Positions 49,973 through 60,667 of a DNA stretch of 64,000 nucleotides are shown piece by piece. Source of the DNA: Erwinia_E haradaeae_F (GTDB lineage Bacteria; Pseudomonadota; Gammaproteobacteria; Enterobacterales; Enterobacteriaceae); contig NZ_LR217698.1 in assembly GCF_900698855.1 (NCBI RefSeq), positions 310,001 through 374,000 of the forward strand. Direction: 5' to 3'. The notes beneath the pieces were generated by a model. The model searched no databases. It was not told the DNA's origin and was given only the letters and a program-made list of their open reading frames with translations. Position 1 is the first letter of the stretch; every line of letters begins with the position of its first letter. The position numbers and the translations under genes are program-made.

Positions 49973-49997
49973 GTTATCCTGATGAAATCAAGATAAC
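49973..49997. repeat. 10-bp hairpin with one mismatch
   Basis: GTTATC - C - TGAT - GAA - ATCA - A - GATAAC: two stacked stems separated by a single C/A mismatch and closed by a 3-nt loop. Confidence 0.4.
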
Positions 49998-51593
49998 TTT
50001 GATTAATAACATTAGGATGTAATTTTAAAAGATTGTATTAACAAGTTCGAGAAGATTTATTAAGGGTGATGTCATAATTCCCTAGATGTCATTAAATGGA
50101 GTTAAACAGTTATTTTTTATTATAATTTTGTCAATGGGTTTTTAGTAACAGTTTGATTTTTCTGATAATTTTAATTGTGTTATATTAGTCGTATTATATT
50201 GATTATTTTCTTAATATATTAATTTTTCTATTTTTATTAAATCGATATTAAGTTGTTTTATAACCTAAGGCTAAGTTATTTAATTTCATGATTACGCTAG
50301 AAGAATACAACAATTAGCTAGAATTTAATTTTTCTTATAATTTTGGAAATATTTTTGAAGATCAACATGTTGTTATGTTTTTCCTCATGTAATTAATCTA
50401 TTAATATCTAAAATATAAATATGTTATCCTAAATTTTAGGACTTATAATAAAGAATCTTTTATCTATTTTATAGATCTAATTAAATTTGAGTCAATTTAA
50501 ATATAATTTAATATAGTCCTTTTAAAAAATATTTATTTTTTTAGATTATTTTACTAATCATAACAAGATTATATAAAGTTCAAGTAAATAACATATGTCT
50601 ACTCATAGATAATAGTAGGACTGATTATTATATAGATCTACAGTTATTACACTGTCTTAAATATTTAAGATTAATATAATCTAATCAAATATAATGATCA
50701 AGCATGATTGGTAATCATAATCATAGAGAAGTAGATATATTTATATTATATGGGTTTAGATTATACTATTATATTTTTAGTTGGTATTAAAATTAATTAT
50801 TTAAGAATAAGAGATTAAGGTTGCTTATTTTTATAAATATATTGAGTGTACTAAATTGGTTCAATTGCTTTTATCAATAATAAGTAAAAGTATTATTATA
50901 TAATACTTATGAAGTATGTATGTATGAAATTCTTTTCACCTAATATGTTTATACACAAAAAGAGGATATAATAGAAGAAGAATAAAAAATGAAATACGCT
51001 AGATAAAATCTATTTTTATAAATAATTCTTGTCAGATGTAAGATAAAGTGCCTTAAATAGGTAGAAATAGATTTTTTTGAGTATCTTGGTAGTTATGGAA
51101 ATCAATTTTTATAACAATTACAGAAATCCAAGATTCTGATTTGGATCAGATAATAATTTCTTATATTGAACAAGATATAACTTTATACCAACAAGGTTGA
51201 TATATCATAGTTATTTTATTTAATGGTGCTCTATTATAAGTGGGGTAGTATTTAGTTTTTCTACCTGTGCTTGAAGTATCAACTAAGTATATCCTATATA
51301 TTAATATTTTAACGAAGATACCCTATCCTGTTGTATACAGAACAATATGAACAAAAATTTTAGGAATTTTTATATGAAATCACGGGGAACAGATGATAGT
51401 ATTAGCATCGAAACTAGATAAGTATAGAAATTAACATGCTGGAATTAATTTCCTATTATGTAGTATGTATTTATCTTGGACAATGTATAAGTGGATGGTA
51501 TATCTATACTATATGTTTTATTTGATATATTTAATACAATAAATAGAATTCAGTAGATATTATGTAATTAAGTTTTAAGGAGTTAGTAACGTT

Positions 51594-52133
51594 ATGGCGA
51601 TAATTGGTATTTTTTTTGGTAGCGATACAGGGAATACAGAAAATATTGCAAATATGATTCAGAAGCGTCTTGGTAAAGGAGTTGCGCAAGTTTTTGATAT
51701 TGCACAAAGTAGTAAAGAAGATGTAGAGAATTTTAATATTTTATTACTAGGAATTCCCACTTGGTATTATGGCGAACCACAGTGTGATTGGGATGATTTT
51801 TTTCCGACGTTATCTGAAATTGATTTTACTGGAAAGGTGGTTGGTTTATTTGGTTGTGGAGATCAATTAGATTATTCTGAATATTTTTGTGATGCAATGG
51901 GAATAATACGAAATATTGTTATCTCAAATTCTGCGGTAATGATAGGTTATTGGCCTAGTCATGGATATGTGTTTGAGGCATCTAAAGCGATAGTTAATAA
52001 TAATTATTTTGCTGGTTTAGTTGTTGATGAGGACAGGCAGCCAGATCTTACAAAAGATCGTGTGGATCAATGGGTGCAGCAAATTTCTTTTGAACTAAAT
52101 TTACCAGAAATTATTGCAAAAACTATTATGTAA
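51594..52133 (+). CDS. fldA: Flavodoxin I
   Basis: Small FMN-binding electron carrier. 179 residues (E. coli 176). The phosphate loop GSDTGNTENIA, the isoalloxazine-binding PTWYYGEPQCDWDDF and the FGCGDQLDYSEYFCDAMG loop are all intact. ATG at 51,594 with AAGGAG at 51,577-51,582. Alone: neighbours ybfE and fur of E. coli are absent. In E. coli it donates electrons to IspG/IspH (MEP pathway), BioB and MetH; dxr in this window suggests the isoprenoid role. Confidence 0.97.
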   Translation: MAIIGIFFGSDTGNTENIANMIQKRLGKGVAQVFDIAQSSKEDVENFNILLLGIPTWYYGEPQCDWDDFFPTLSEIDFTGKVVGLFGCGDQLDYSEYFCDAMGIIRNIVISNSAVMIGYWPSHGYVFEASKAIVNNNYFAGLVVDEDRQPDLTKDRVDQWVQQISFELNLPEIIAKTIM

Positions 52134-52155
52134 CTAGAAAAATAATTTTTTAGTT
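52132..52155 (+). terminator. Hairpin overlapping the fldA stop codon
   Basis: AACTAGAAAA - ATAA - TTTTTTAGTT, ten pairs with one G-T, starting within the stop codon. The T run is part of the stem and no T tract follows, so it may stabilise the message end rather than terminate it. Confidence 0.35.
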
Positions 52156-53146
52156 CATAATCAAAAGCTCTTTATGTTTTTTTATCTTTCTAGCATTTAA
52201 GAATATATATCTTTTACGTGGATATATATGATTGAGATACTATTAGTGTATTCTTCTGATGAAGAAGAATGGATAAGAATTTTATAAGGTTTTTCGTTGA
52301 TGGCAAGTTTTAGTAACATGATTAATTATTGTCTGAATATTGTCAGATAAAATTATTTAATTTGATTTTTTTAAATATCTATATTTTTTATTTTCTATAG
52401 TAAGAATCTAATTTGGAATTAGATAGAATTTAGAATATAATTAGTGTTCATAGTGAATATCACTATTATCATAATAGGTATAGCTATCTTTTGAATAGAT
52501 AGATATATAACATATAATTTAATTAAATCTTAATTGATATATTTAGACGATATAATTTATTATTTTATCTAAAATTCAAAAAAAATGATCCTCAATATTT
52601 ATAATTTAATATTAATTTTAATGTATATGCATTTTGTGTGATAGCGTACAGAGAGTATGGTGATTTATATTTACACCATCTTATTATATTTTGAGATAGT
52701 TTATAAATTCATATTTAGGTGATATATGATCATATCATTATTGATATGTATTTTTAATTTTTATAAAAGTTTCTTTTTTTGTTGATTTTATTTTTACCCT
52801 AAATGTGTAATTTAGAAAAGTATACAGTAAACATAGAGTAATACAACATTGTCAATATTTTATATTAACATTAATTCGTAATAAGATAGAAGTGAAAATA
52901 TTAAGTATATCTCAAAATGTAGAGAGATTTTATCTATAATTCTGATCAATTTATTGTTATTATCAGATAATCATGGAATTATTTATTATTCAGAGCATTC
53001 TTAACTAAATTAATCCTATTAGTTAGATAATCTACGGTTTTTCTACTTTGCTATTAGTCTATCAAGAATATTGATCATCAATTTTCTAAAATTATATAAG
53101 AGGTTCATACAACTATATTTTATCATGGTTTAGTGAGGAGATTATA
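52134..53146. other. Gene-free region between fldA and grxB
   Basis: 1.0 kb with no frame worth naming. Hairpins ATCTAATT/AATTAGAT (52,406-52,424) and ATGGTG/CACCAT (52,657-52,679, GC-containing) are present; both are within chance expectation. Confidence 0.55.
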
Positions 53147-53785
53147 TTGAAGTTATATATATATGAACATTGCCCATTTTGCATTAGAGCTCGTATGATT
53201 TTTGGTTTAAAAAATATTCCTATGGATTTAATAGTTTTAATGAATGATGATGAATATACTCCAAAATACATGATTGGAAAAAAAATGGTACCGATCTTAA
53301 TGAAACAAGATGGAAGTTATATGTCAGAGAGTTTTGATATTATTATGTATGTTGATGCTTTGGATCAAACATCTTCTATTATTGGTCAGCCTAGATTATC
53401 AGTAACTAATTGGTTTGAGACTGTGAATGGCTATGTATACAAACTTCTTATGCCTTATTTACCTATACCATTGTTCTATGAATTTTCTACTTTAGAAGCG
53501 CGTCAATATTTTGTTAATAAAAAAGAGGCCACTTATGGTAAGTTTTCTAAACTAAAAAACAAACGTCTAGTTTTAATTAAAGATCTGAATGAGGATTTAT
53601 GTAAGCTAGATTCATTAATGATATACCCGAATACAATTAACAGAGAGCTATCTTTTAATGATTTTCAGATTTTTCCATTGCTGCATTTACTACATTTAAT
53701 TTCTGAAATTAAATATCCGTCATCTGTGGAGAATTACTATTCGTACATGGCTAAAAAAACAAAAATAAGTCCCCTTTTCACTTGA
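53147..53785 (+). CDS. grxB: Glutaredoxin 2
   Basis: Glutathione-dependent disulfide reductase of the larger, GST-like glutaredoxin type. 212 residues (E. coli 215). N-terminal thioredoxin domain with active site CPFC (residues 9-12) and the cis-proline loop KKMVPIL; C-terminal all-helical domain with WPS-like KYPSSVENY. The start is TTG at 53,147 with GAGGAG at 53,135-53,140; the N-terminus KLYIYEHCPFC fits E. coli exactly, so the TTG is convincing. Works with the glutathione made by GshB (58,876-59,853). Confidence 0.95.
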   Translation: MKLYIYEHCPFCIRARMIFGLKNIPMDLIVLMNDDEYTPKYMIGKKMVPILMKQDGSYMSESFDIIMYVDALDQTSSIIGQPRLSVTNWFETVNGYVYKLLMPYLPIPLFYEFSTLEARQYFVNKKEATYGKFSKLKNKRLVLIKDLNEDLCKLDSLMIYPNTINRELSFNDFQIFPLLHLLHLISEIKYPSSVENYYSYMAKKTKISPLFT

Positions 53786-56740
53786 ACTACTAAAAAAGGT
53801 TACTAATCAATAGTTTTGATATATTGTTATGATATCTTACCTTAAGTATTTTAATGTCATTAATAGATTTTTTGATAGATCATTGCTAATGGATTCGATT
53901 TGATTTTATATCAAATGAGCTAGCTATAGATATAGAATCTTATTTAAATTTTAGAATTATATTATAATTTCTAGTAAGTAAAAATTTTAAATAAAAATAT
54001 ATTTATTGATTACTCATAATATAGGTAGATCAAATGTTTGTAGAGGGAAGATATAGTTAGTTTGATTATTCTGTTTTAAGGAGTTTGTAGATTTCTATGA
54101 GAGATAGGGTTTACTTTATTAGTGTAGAATATCTATTTAAGATAGGTTAAAAGAATTAGATCTATAAGTTTTGATGTATATAAAATTAAATATAGTATTT
54201 TTTATTTAGTTAAAAGTAATTTCTTAAAACTAAGATTGCTTTGTTATGAGTTATGACTGTTAATTTTACGGAGTATACTAAAATTAGTAAGGCCTAATAA
54301 TTTTATTTGGTTTTTATTATTATTCCAAATAGTGTATATATGGTAGAATACTTTTATTATTTTTTATAAATATTTTATATTACAGATCAGTTGATTCACA
54401 ATCTTATTTATCGTTAAGTGAGTAGTATTATACTAGATTTATTTATATTGAGTATTAGAATATTTTTATTCATTTGAAATTTGTTTTTACAGTTATGATG
54501 ACTACATTTGATTCGGTTTAAATAATTTTAAAATGCTCATTGTATATAATTTTTTATAGATTTACTTGTTAAAGTTTTTGATTGGATGCTATAAATTATA
54601 TGTAATAATATATGACTAACATATCCATGTTATTTTAGTATAAATTTATAATTAAGTTATGATTAAGGTTTTTCACTTTATGAAACGATTCTGTTTAGAT
54701 AGAATTTGATGACTTTTGGTAAGTTATTATGTGTTTCTAAGTCATCTTAATTCATTATTAGAAAGAGAAATCTTCTAGATGGTGTTAACATTAAAATTAA
54801 ACAACATTTATTGTACTATAATACATGATTAGTGGGTTTATTTTATAACTATTTTAGTTAATTAGAGTAACTAATTCTTGGAAAAGATAGATTAGTCCAG
54901 ACTGGAAAGTTCTTGGATTTTAAAGAAATGTTTAGGAAATCTTCTTACAATCATAGTGGTTTAGATAAGCTAAGATCTTCATTTTTTAATCTATATTTTC
55001 ATTTGATTTTTTTATATTACAATAAAAAGTAATTTAGATAAAAAATTCTTTTGTATACATGGAGTAAACTGTATTTTTATCTTTTTATGCATTCAATATC
55101 AAAAAGGATAATATTTTTTAACTTTGATGATATATGATAATTATCATAATAATTTTATAATGGTATTATTATATGTATTTGTATTAATTGTGAGAATAAG
55201 TTTTAATGAAGAAGAAAGTATTATTTCCTCTAAGTTTCTACAATCTTTGTATCTTATTTGGATAAAAATTTTTAATGAGTATCATAGTTAATACACAATC
55301 TAATTTCGATTAGTTTCTCTAATGTGGACTAAACCTAGAAGAGATAAAATATTTATATTTTTTATACGCTTAATAAAGTTAATTCCATTAATTCTAGAAG
55401 AATAACAGGAACAGAAGAATAATATAATTTCTTGTTTTGGGTAAGGATTGTAGTCGTAGAAACAAGTTTGAATAATTTGAGTCATATTTTCTACAATGTA
55501 AACATAATTACATTAGTTTTTTATAGAGCAGGGATAAAAATTTATATGATTTTTGTTTTTAATTATATAATTTAAATATTTTTTAACAAGAATTTTCACA
55601 GTTAAAAAGATTGTGTTTAATATCTTACTTATTTAGATGTATTACTCTTAGACTTTCAACTAACTATTATAAAAGTCTAATATCTATATTTAACTTATTA
55701 TATTTAATTTATTATTTTTATACATTTAATTTATTAATATGATTATCTTGTATTCTATTTTATAAATATTTTACTTTTTAATAAAAATTTTTTATTTTAC
55801 ATTTATATATGATTTGGTAATTATAATAATAATATTAAGTTTAAATATAAAATATATTTGAGTATGGTTATAAAAATTAATTAAAATATATTAAAAATAT
55901 TGTTTTTTTATAATTGTATGATGATTATGTAATAATATCTCTGATGTTAATTAGAAAATAAAATTTATTATTAAATATTTAATAACGTATGTAGTATTTT
56001 TTTAGTGATTGATTTACTGAATTATTTTCAATGTATGTTATGAAACAATTGGTTGTGTTATATCATCAACAAGATGAATAATAATTTTCTTCTAATCTGT
56101 AGTTTTTTTAAAAAACTTCAAATTATCATAGTTGATTGAAGGCGGTAATATTATCTTTAATAATTAGATATAGATACCTTTTGTAATCAGAAAAATATTT
56201 TAAGATTATGATTGTAAAATATGAGTCTTCTCTTAATGAGAGAAATCTTATTTTCATATTTTAGAAAAAATCTTTAGTAAGAAATTTTATAAATATTTTA
56301 ATCTGTTAATTTAATTTGTTATCTCTTTAAGAAATTATGAAAATATGATAGATAAACTCTTTAGTATAAGAGAATTATTAATTCAACATGTTTATGTAAT
56401 CTATTGAGTTAAAGAGTTATATAATTATATTGAGATGATATAACGATCATATAATATGCATTATTAATTGTATCATTAGATCTAGAGTAATTACTCTTGG
56501 AATTTGGTTTATCACAATTATGGATATTAATACTTAAATAAAGGAGATAGCTATTTTTATTAATTTATTTAATTTTTTTAGAAAAAATGTGTTATAAATT
56601 AGAGTTTATTCTTTAATTTATATTTTTTGATTCAAGATAGATGATTTTTTTTTAGATTTTGATATAATTAAATTTCTTGAATCAAGAGAAATTTTGATAG
56701 AAGTAGTTAAACATTGAATAAGTAAGGAAAATAAAATATT
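53786..56740. other. Gene-free region between grxB and htpX (3.0 kb)
   Basis: No supportable gene; a 61-codon minus frame at 55,300-55,485 lacks a ribosome binding site and resembles nothing. Present are: a nested bulged hairpin at 53,941-53,995; TATTTGG/CCAAATA at 54,304-54,331; a 13-bp direct repeat ATTTAATTTATTA at 55,702 and 55,724; the palindrome AGTTTTTT-T-AAAAAACT at 56,101-56,117; and an AAGGAG near 56,536 without start. About 50-70 bp before htpX the stretch CTTGAATCAAG resembles a sigma-32 -35 box, but no matching -10 box follows. Confidence 0.55.
53941..53995. repeat. Nested bulged hairpin downstream of grxB
   Basis: Outer stem TTATTTAAATTTT with AAAATTTTAAATAA (13 pairs, one bulge). 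Inner stem AGAATTAT with ATAATTTCT (8 pairs, one bulge) around ATT. Nearly pure A-T, so low complexity may explain it. Confidence 0.35.
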
Positions 56741-57628
56741 ATGATACGTATTGCTCTGTTTCTTCTAACTAATCTTGGGGTTATGGTTGTTTTTGGTTTG
56801 ATTCTTAGTTTAACAGGTGTGCAATCAAGTAGTATGACAGGTTTGCTGATTATGGCGGCTCTCTTTGGTTTTGGTGGGTCATTTATTTCACTTTTGATGT
56901 CAAAGTGGATTTCTCTTCGTTCAGTTGATGGTGAGATAATTAAAAAAGCAGGTAATGATACAGAACGTTGGTTATTAAAAACTGTTAATTTGCATTCTAA
57001 ATCAGTAGGAGTGTCTATGCCAGAAGTTGCGATCTATCACGCTCTAGATATGAATGCATTTGCTACTGGAGCACGACGCAATTCTTCATTAATAGCAGTT
57101 TCTACCGGTTTATTAGAAAATATGACTCGTGATGAAGCAGAGGCGGTATTAGCTCATGAAATTAGTCATATAGCCAATGGTGATATGATTACGATGACAT
57201 TAATACAGGGTGTGGTAAATACATTTGTAATATTTATATCACGAATTTTAGCACAGATTGTAACAAGTCTTATGCCTGGTGACCGCGAAGAAGATGAGAG
57301 TAATCATGGTCATCCTATAGTCTATTTGATTGCTTCCACGGTTCTTGAATTAGTATTTGGTTGTATTGCAAGCATGATTACCATGTGGTTTTCTCGCTAT
57401 AGAGAGTTTCATGCTGATGCTGGTGCTGCTCATTTAGCTGGACGTGAGAAGATGATTTCCGCATTACAGCGTCTAAAAACTAGCCATGAACCAGAAGAGG
57501 CTGGAAGCATAATGGCATTTTGTATTCATGGTAAATCTAAATGGATCAGTGAATTATTTATGTCACACCCTTCGTTAGATAAGCGAATTGAGGCGCTAAG
57601 AACTGGAAAAGGATTGTTTACTAGATAA
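56741..57628 (+). CDS. htpX: Membrane zinc protease HtpX
   Basis: M48-family integral membrane protease for quality control of damaged inner-membrane proteins, acting beside FtsH. 295 residues (E. coli 293). Two N-terminal membrane segments (about 4-25 and 34-54), the zinc motif HEISH near residue 140, two more hydrophobic segments (about 155-180 and 195-220), and the distal Glu ligand in EFHADAGAAHLAG. ATG at 56,741 with TAAGGAAA upstream. In E. coli it is a Cpx and heat-shock gene; no regulator is in the window. Confidence 0.97.
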   Translation: MIRIALFLLTNLGVMVVFGLILSLTGVQSSSMTGLLIMAALFGFGGSFISLLMSKWISLRSVDGEIIKKAGNDTERWLLKTVNLHSKSVGVSMPEVAIYHALDMNAFATGARRNSSLIAVSTGLLENMTRDEAEAVLAHEISHIANGDMITMTLIQGVVNTFVIFISRILAQIVTSLMPGDREEDESNHGHPIVYLIASTVLELVFGCIASMITMWFSRYREFHADAGAAHLAGREKMISALQRLKTSHEPEEAGSIMAFCIHGKSKWISELFMSHPSLDKRIEALRTGKGLFTR

Positions 57629-57824
57629 TACTTTTAGCGTATTCGATTACTTTATTCAAATATGTTATTAATATTATATGATTTCTAAGTTTCAGTTAAT
57701 ATTCATTAATGCATTAGTATAATTAATTATCATTTAAGATGATATGATATTATAAATAAATACAGTAGTAGTTTAGATAATATTTCTAATTATAAGTATA
57801 AGAATGTTCTTTTCTTACTTCATA

Positions 57825-58247
57825 TTATAAAGAATTTTCTTCTAACCAACTTTCCAATATAATAACTGCAGCTATAGAATCAATATTTCGTTTACGAAAA
57901 GCTTGATATCCTTCACATTCAAATAATGTTGAACGCGCTTCTTTAGTGCTTAAGCGTTCATCATGCAAAGAAATTGGTATATTGTAACGATGATGTATGG
58001 AGTGAGAAAATTTTCGTGTGCATATTGTTATTACCTGATCACTGCCATCCATATTGAGCGGAAGCCCTATTACTATATGATTTGGTTGCCACTCTTTGAA
58101 GAGTATATCAACTTCATTCCAATCTGGTTTACCATTTTTTGCATTCAGAACGTTTAATGGACATGCTGTTTTAGTTACGTTTTGTCCGCTAGCAACTCCA
58201 ATACGTCGCATTCCAAAATCGAATGATAATAATGTTTTATTGTTCAC
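57825..58247 (-). CDS. yqgF: Putative Holliday junction resolvase / pre-16S rRNA nuclease YqgF
   Basis: RNase H-like fold protein (also ruvX), implicated in maturing the 5' end of 16S rRNA and annotated as a Holliday junction resolvase. 140 residues (E. coli 138). First catalytic Asp in SFDFGMRRIGVA, VGLPLNMDGS in the middle, HDERLSTKEAR, and the last acidic block with IDSIAAVIILES. The start is GTG at 58,247, which shares one base with the yqgE stop (TAGTG), so translation is coupled. Order gshB-yqgE-yqgF as in E. coli. Confidence 0.96.
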   Translation of the reverse strand: MNNKTLLSFDFGMRRIGVASGQNVTKTACPLNVLNAKNGKPDWNEVDILFKEWQPNHIVIGLPLNMDGSDQVITICTRKFSHSIHHRYNIPISLHDERLSTKEARSTLFECEGYQAFRKRNIDSIAAVIILESWLEENSL

Positions 58248-58813
58248 TAGGCATGACCCGCTTCACTAACAATATTATAAATATCCACACCAATATTTTT
58301 TGCTGCTTCACGCCATCTATCTGCTATTGGTGTATTAAAGAGGACGTGCGTATTGGCTATAGTAGTTAGCCAAGCATTATTCATTAATTCTTGTTCGAGA
58401 GGGCCTTTTCCCCAAGCGCAACAACCGAGAGCTACTAATATGTGTTCTGGTTGTTTAGAAGTTCCTAATGTCTCAAGCACGTCACGAGAGGTAGTCATTA
58501 CCGTATTTTCTGATACTTGGATGCTAGAAGAAAAAGTTTTTTGTGCTGAATGCAAAATAAAACCTCGATCTTCTGCTAATGGTCCACCTGCAAATACTGG
58601 TGTAGTTAATTTTTTTGTATTATCTTCATCTTGAACTGGTTCAATTTTTAGTTTTTTTAACATATCTTCAACCATAAAATTATCTATAGGTTTGTTAATA
58701 ATAAGACCCATAGCTCCATCAGAATTATGCTCAAAAATATAGACTACCGCCCGTTTAAAAAACGGGTTTTGAAGCGTTGGCATAGCAATTAAGAAATTAT
58801 TTTGTAAATTCAT
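58247..58813 (-). CDS. yqgE: UPF0301 protein YqgE (AlgH family)
   Basis: Conserved cytoplasmic protein of unknown biochemical function. 188 residues (E. coli 187) and well conserved: NFLIAMPTLQNPFFKRAV, GLIINKPI, AGGPLAEDRGFILH and PIADRWREAAKNIGVDI. ATG at 58,813, 62 bp after gshB; one-base overlap with yqgF. Retention in such a reduced gene set suggests a useful role, possibly tied to its coupled partner YqgF (inference). Confidence 0.95.
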   Translation of the reverse strand: MNLQNNFLIAMPTLQNPFFKRAVVYIFEHNSDGAMGLIINKPIDNFMVEDMLKKLKIEPVQDEDNTKKLTTPVFAGGPLAEDRGFILHSAQKTFSSSIQVSENTVMTTSRDVLETLGTSKQPEHILVALGCCAWGKGPLEQELMNNAWLTTIANTHVLFNTPIADRWREAAKNIGVDIYNIVSEAGHA

Positions 58814-58875
58814 ACTAAATTTTTCTATAGTTTAGTCATGCTAAGATGATCGAGTTAGCATGATGTAAAGGGTTT

Positions 58876-59853
58876 TTATTCTGTAGGAATATACTTCGTT
58901 ATAGAGGAAGCATTAAGTATTTTTTTTTCGATAGAATTCATTAACATATCGGTAATAGAAATTGGAAATGCAGCTTCAATTTCACGAATACCAGTTGGAC
59001 TTGTAATATTAATTTCGGTTAGTTTATCACCTATGATATCTAATCCAACAAAAATCAACCCATTTTTGTTAAGAGTTGGGATTATCTTCTCTACGATCGT
59101 ATAGTCACTGGAAGACAGGTGACGCACTTCACTATAGGCGCCAGCTGAAAGATTACCTCTTGTCTCACCGGGTTTGGGAATACGAGCTAAGCAATATGGC
59201 ACAGATTTACCATCTACTATAATAACACGTTTGTCACCATCTTTTATAGCTGGTAAGTAAGCTTGTGCTATACAATAGCGAGTATTATAGTTGGTAATAG
59301 TTTCAATAATTACCGAAATGTTAGGATCTTTTGGTTTGATATAAAAAACAGATGCACCACCCATTCTATCCAAAGGCTTAAGTATAATATTTTGATGTTT
59401 TTTCCAGAAAATTCGTATTTGATCAGAATTTTGAGTAACTAATGTTTCTGGGATCAAGTCAGGAAACCATGTTGTAAATAATTTTTCGTTATAGTCACGC
59501 AAGCTTTGTGGTTTGTTAATAATTAATGTACCTTTTTTTTCAGCGCGCTCAAGAATATAGGTAGCATAGATAAATTCAGAATCTAAAGGTGGATTTTTTC
59601 GCATTAATATAACGTTAAGTTTTGATAGTTGAATGTCTTGTTCTTGACTAAAGGTAAAAAAAGGATAACTATTATTAATTTTTAGTATGCGAGTTCGTGC
59701 TCGTCCTTCATCGTTATGTAGATACAAATCAGAGATCTCCATATAATAGATTTCATAACAACGTTTTTGAGCTTCTTGTAGCATTGCTAAGGTGGAGTCT
59801 TTATTAAAATTAATTGAAGTGATTGGATCCATTACTAATCCAAGTTTGAACAT
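58876..59853 (-). CDS. gshB: Glutathione synthetase
   Basis: ATP-grasp ligase that adds glycine to gamma-glutamylcysteine. 325 residues (E. coli 316), with a slightly longer C-terminus. The N-terminal KLGLVMDPI, KPQSLRDYNEKLFTTWFPD, the central KDGDKRVIIVDG, RIPKPGETRGNL and C-terminal GLDIIGDKLTEINITSPTGI are present. In the glycine-rich ATP loop the usual KPLDGMGG reads KPLDRMGG: R163, codon AGA at 59,365-59,367. ATG at 59,853 with GGAGAG upstream; 16 upstream codons are open but unsupported. gshA is not in the window. Confidence 0.95.
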   Translation of the reverse strand: MFKLGLVMDPITSINFNKDSTLAMLQEAQKRCYEIYYMEISDLYLHNDEGRARTRILKINNSYPFFTFSQEQDIQLSKLNVILMRKNPPLDSEFIYATYILERAEKKGTLIINKPQSLRDYNEKLFTTWFPDLIPETLVTQNSDQIRIFWKKHQNIILKPLDRMGGASVFYIKPKDPNISVIIETITNYNTRYCIAQAYLPAIKDGDKRVIIVDGKSVPYCLARIPKPGETRGNLSAGAYSEVRHLSSSDYTIVEKIIPTLNKNGLIFVGLDIIGDKLTEINITSPTGIREIEAAFPISITDMLMNSIEKKILNASSITKYIPTE

Positions 59854-60667
59854 ATTTCTCTCCACTATTAGCGTTATTTGTAATATTTTTTGAGAATCCA
59901 AGTTAGATTATTCTCTTTTTATTATCAAAAATTTTTTTTCTTTCAGATCTATTTTGAGACCTTACTATTTGTTTACAAAGTGTGAAGTATTGAGGTATAT
60001 AATATATATATATCTTTTATAGAAAGTAAAACGTTTTAAATTTTATGAATTAGGCTATGATCATTTAAGATTAAATTAGTATAAGTAGGTTTATCTTGTT
60101 TAGTTTTAAATAAATTCTTTTGATTTTTAATTTTTATAAAATTTATACATACGTATAACAGAAGTATCTTATATATTCTACTATTATCATTTCTAGTGTA
60201 ATAGTTATATGATGTATATCAATTTATTTTTTATTAGAAAAATCAGAAATTATTTAATGAGTTCAATCTTATTTCTTTTGCTCTAATAGATATTAGATTT
60301 TTATAGAGTTAGTTGTATGTATTAGATAATTACAGGTAACTTGAATTAAGTATTTGGTTTATTTTTTATTGATATTCATGGTTGGAAATTTATATTTCAG
60401 TATCTTAATGATTTTTAATCAGAAATGAACAGAGTGCTCATTTTTGTAATCTATATTTTAATAAGAAGGTGATAGGTGATTTTATTTATGTTGTAAATCT
60501 ATAGATGAGTTATAAGTACAGCCTAGACAAAATTGATATTAGATCATATTTTGTATAAATTATATAATCAATATGATATTGTTTAAGATTACTAAAATTA
60601 CTAATCTTTTTTATGAAATTTGGATATCTATTTATAATAGATGTATTATTTATTCAGGTATATTTAT

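Larger units (their letters stand above)
47639..51593. other. Gene-free region between tRNA-Ser and fldA (4.0 kb)
   Basis: No supportable protein gene. After the tRNA terminator there is a further hairpin ATCAATA/TATTGAT at 47,710-47,726. Two adjacent A+T dyads at 48,719-48,734 and 48,737-48,758 are followed by T-rich DNA. The part 49.1-50.1 kb is less A+T rich and contains a series of nested hairpins (49,161-49,196; 49,667-49,722; 49,880-49,932; 49,973-49,997). An 8-bp direct repeat GATGTCAT occurs at 50,068 and 50,085. A hairpin GAAATTAA/TTAATTTC is at 51,427-51,452, upstream of fldA. Confidence 0.6.

Noticed and set aside
45266..51593. Replication origin or DnaA boxes in the large deserts
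   Set aside because: I did not find TTATCCACA-type boxes in clusters, nor dnaA, gidA or dnaN nearby.
55300..55485. 61-codon minus-strand open frame
   Set aside because: No ribosome binding site, no recognisable motif, isolated in a 3-kb desert.
55702..55736. 13-bp direct repeat ATTTAATTTATTA as target-site duplication
   Set aside because: Pure A+T low-complexity sequence only 22 bp apart; nothing lies between the copies.
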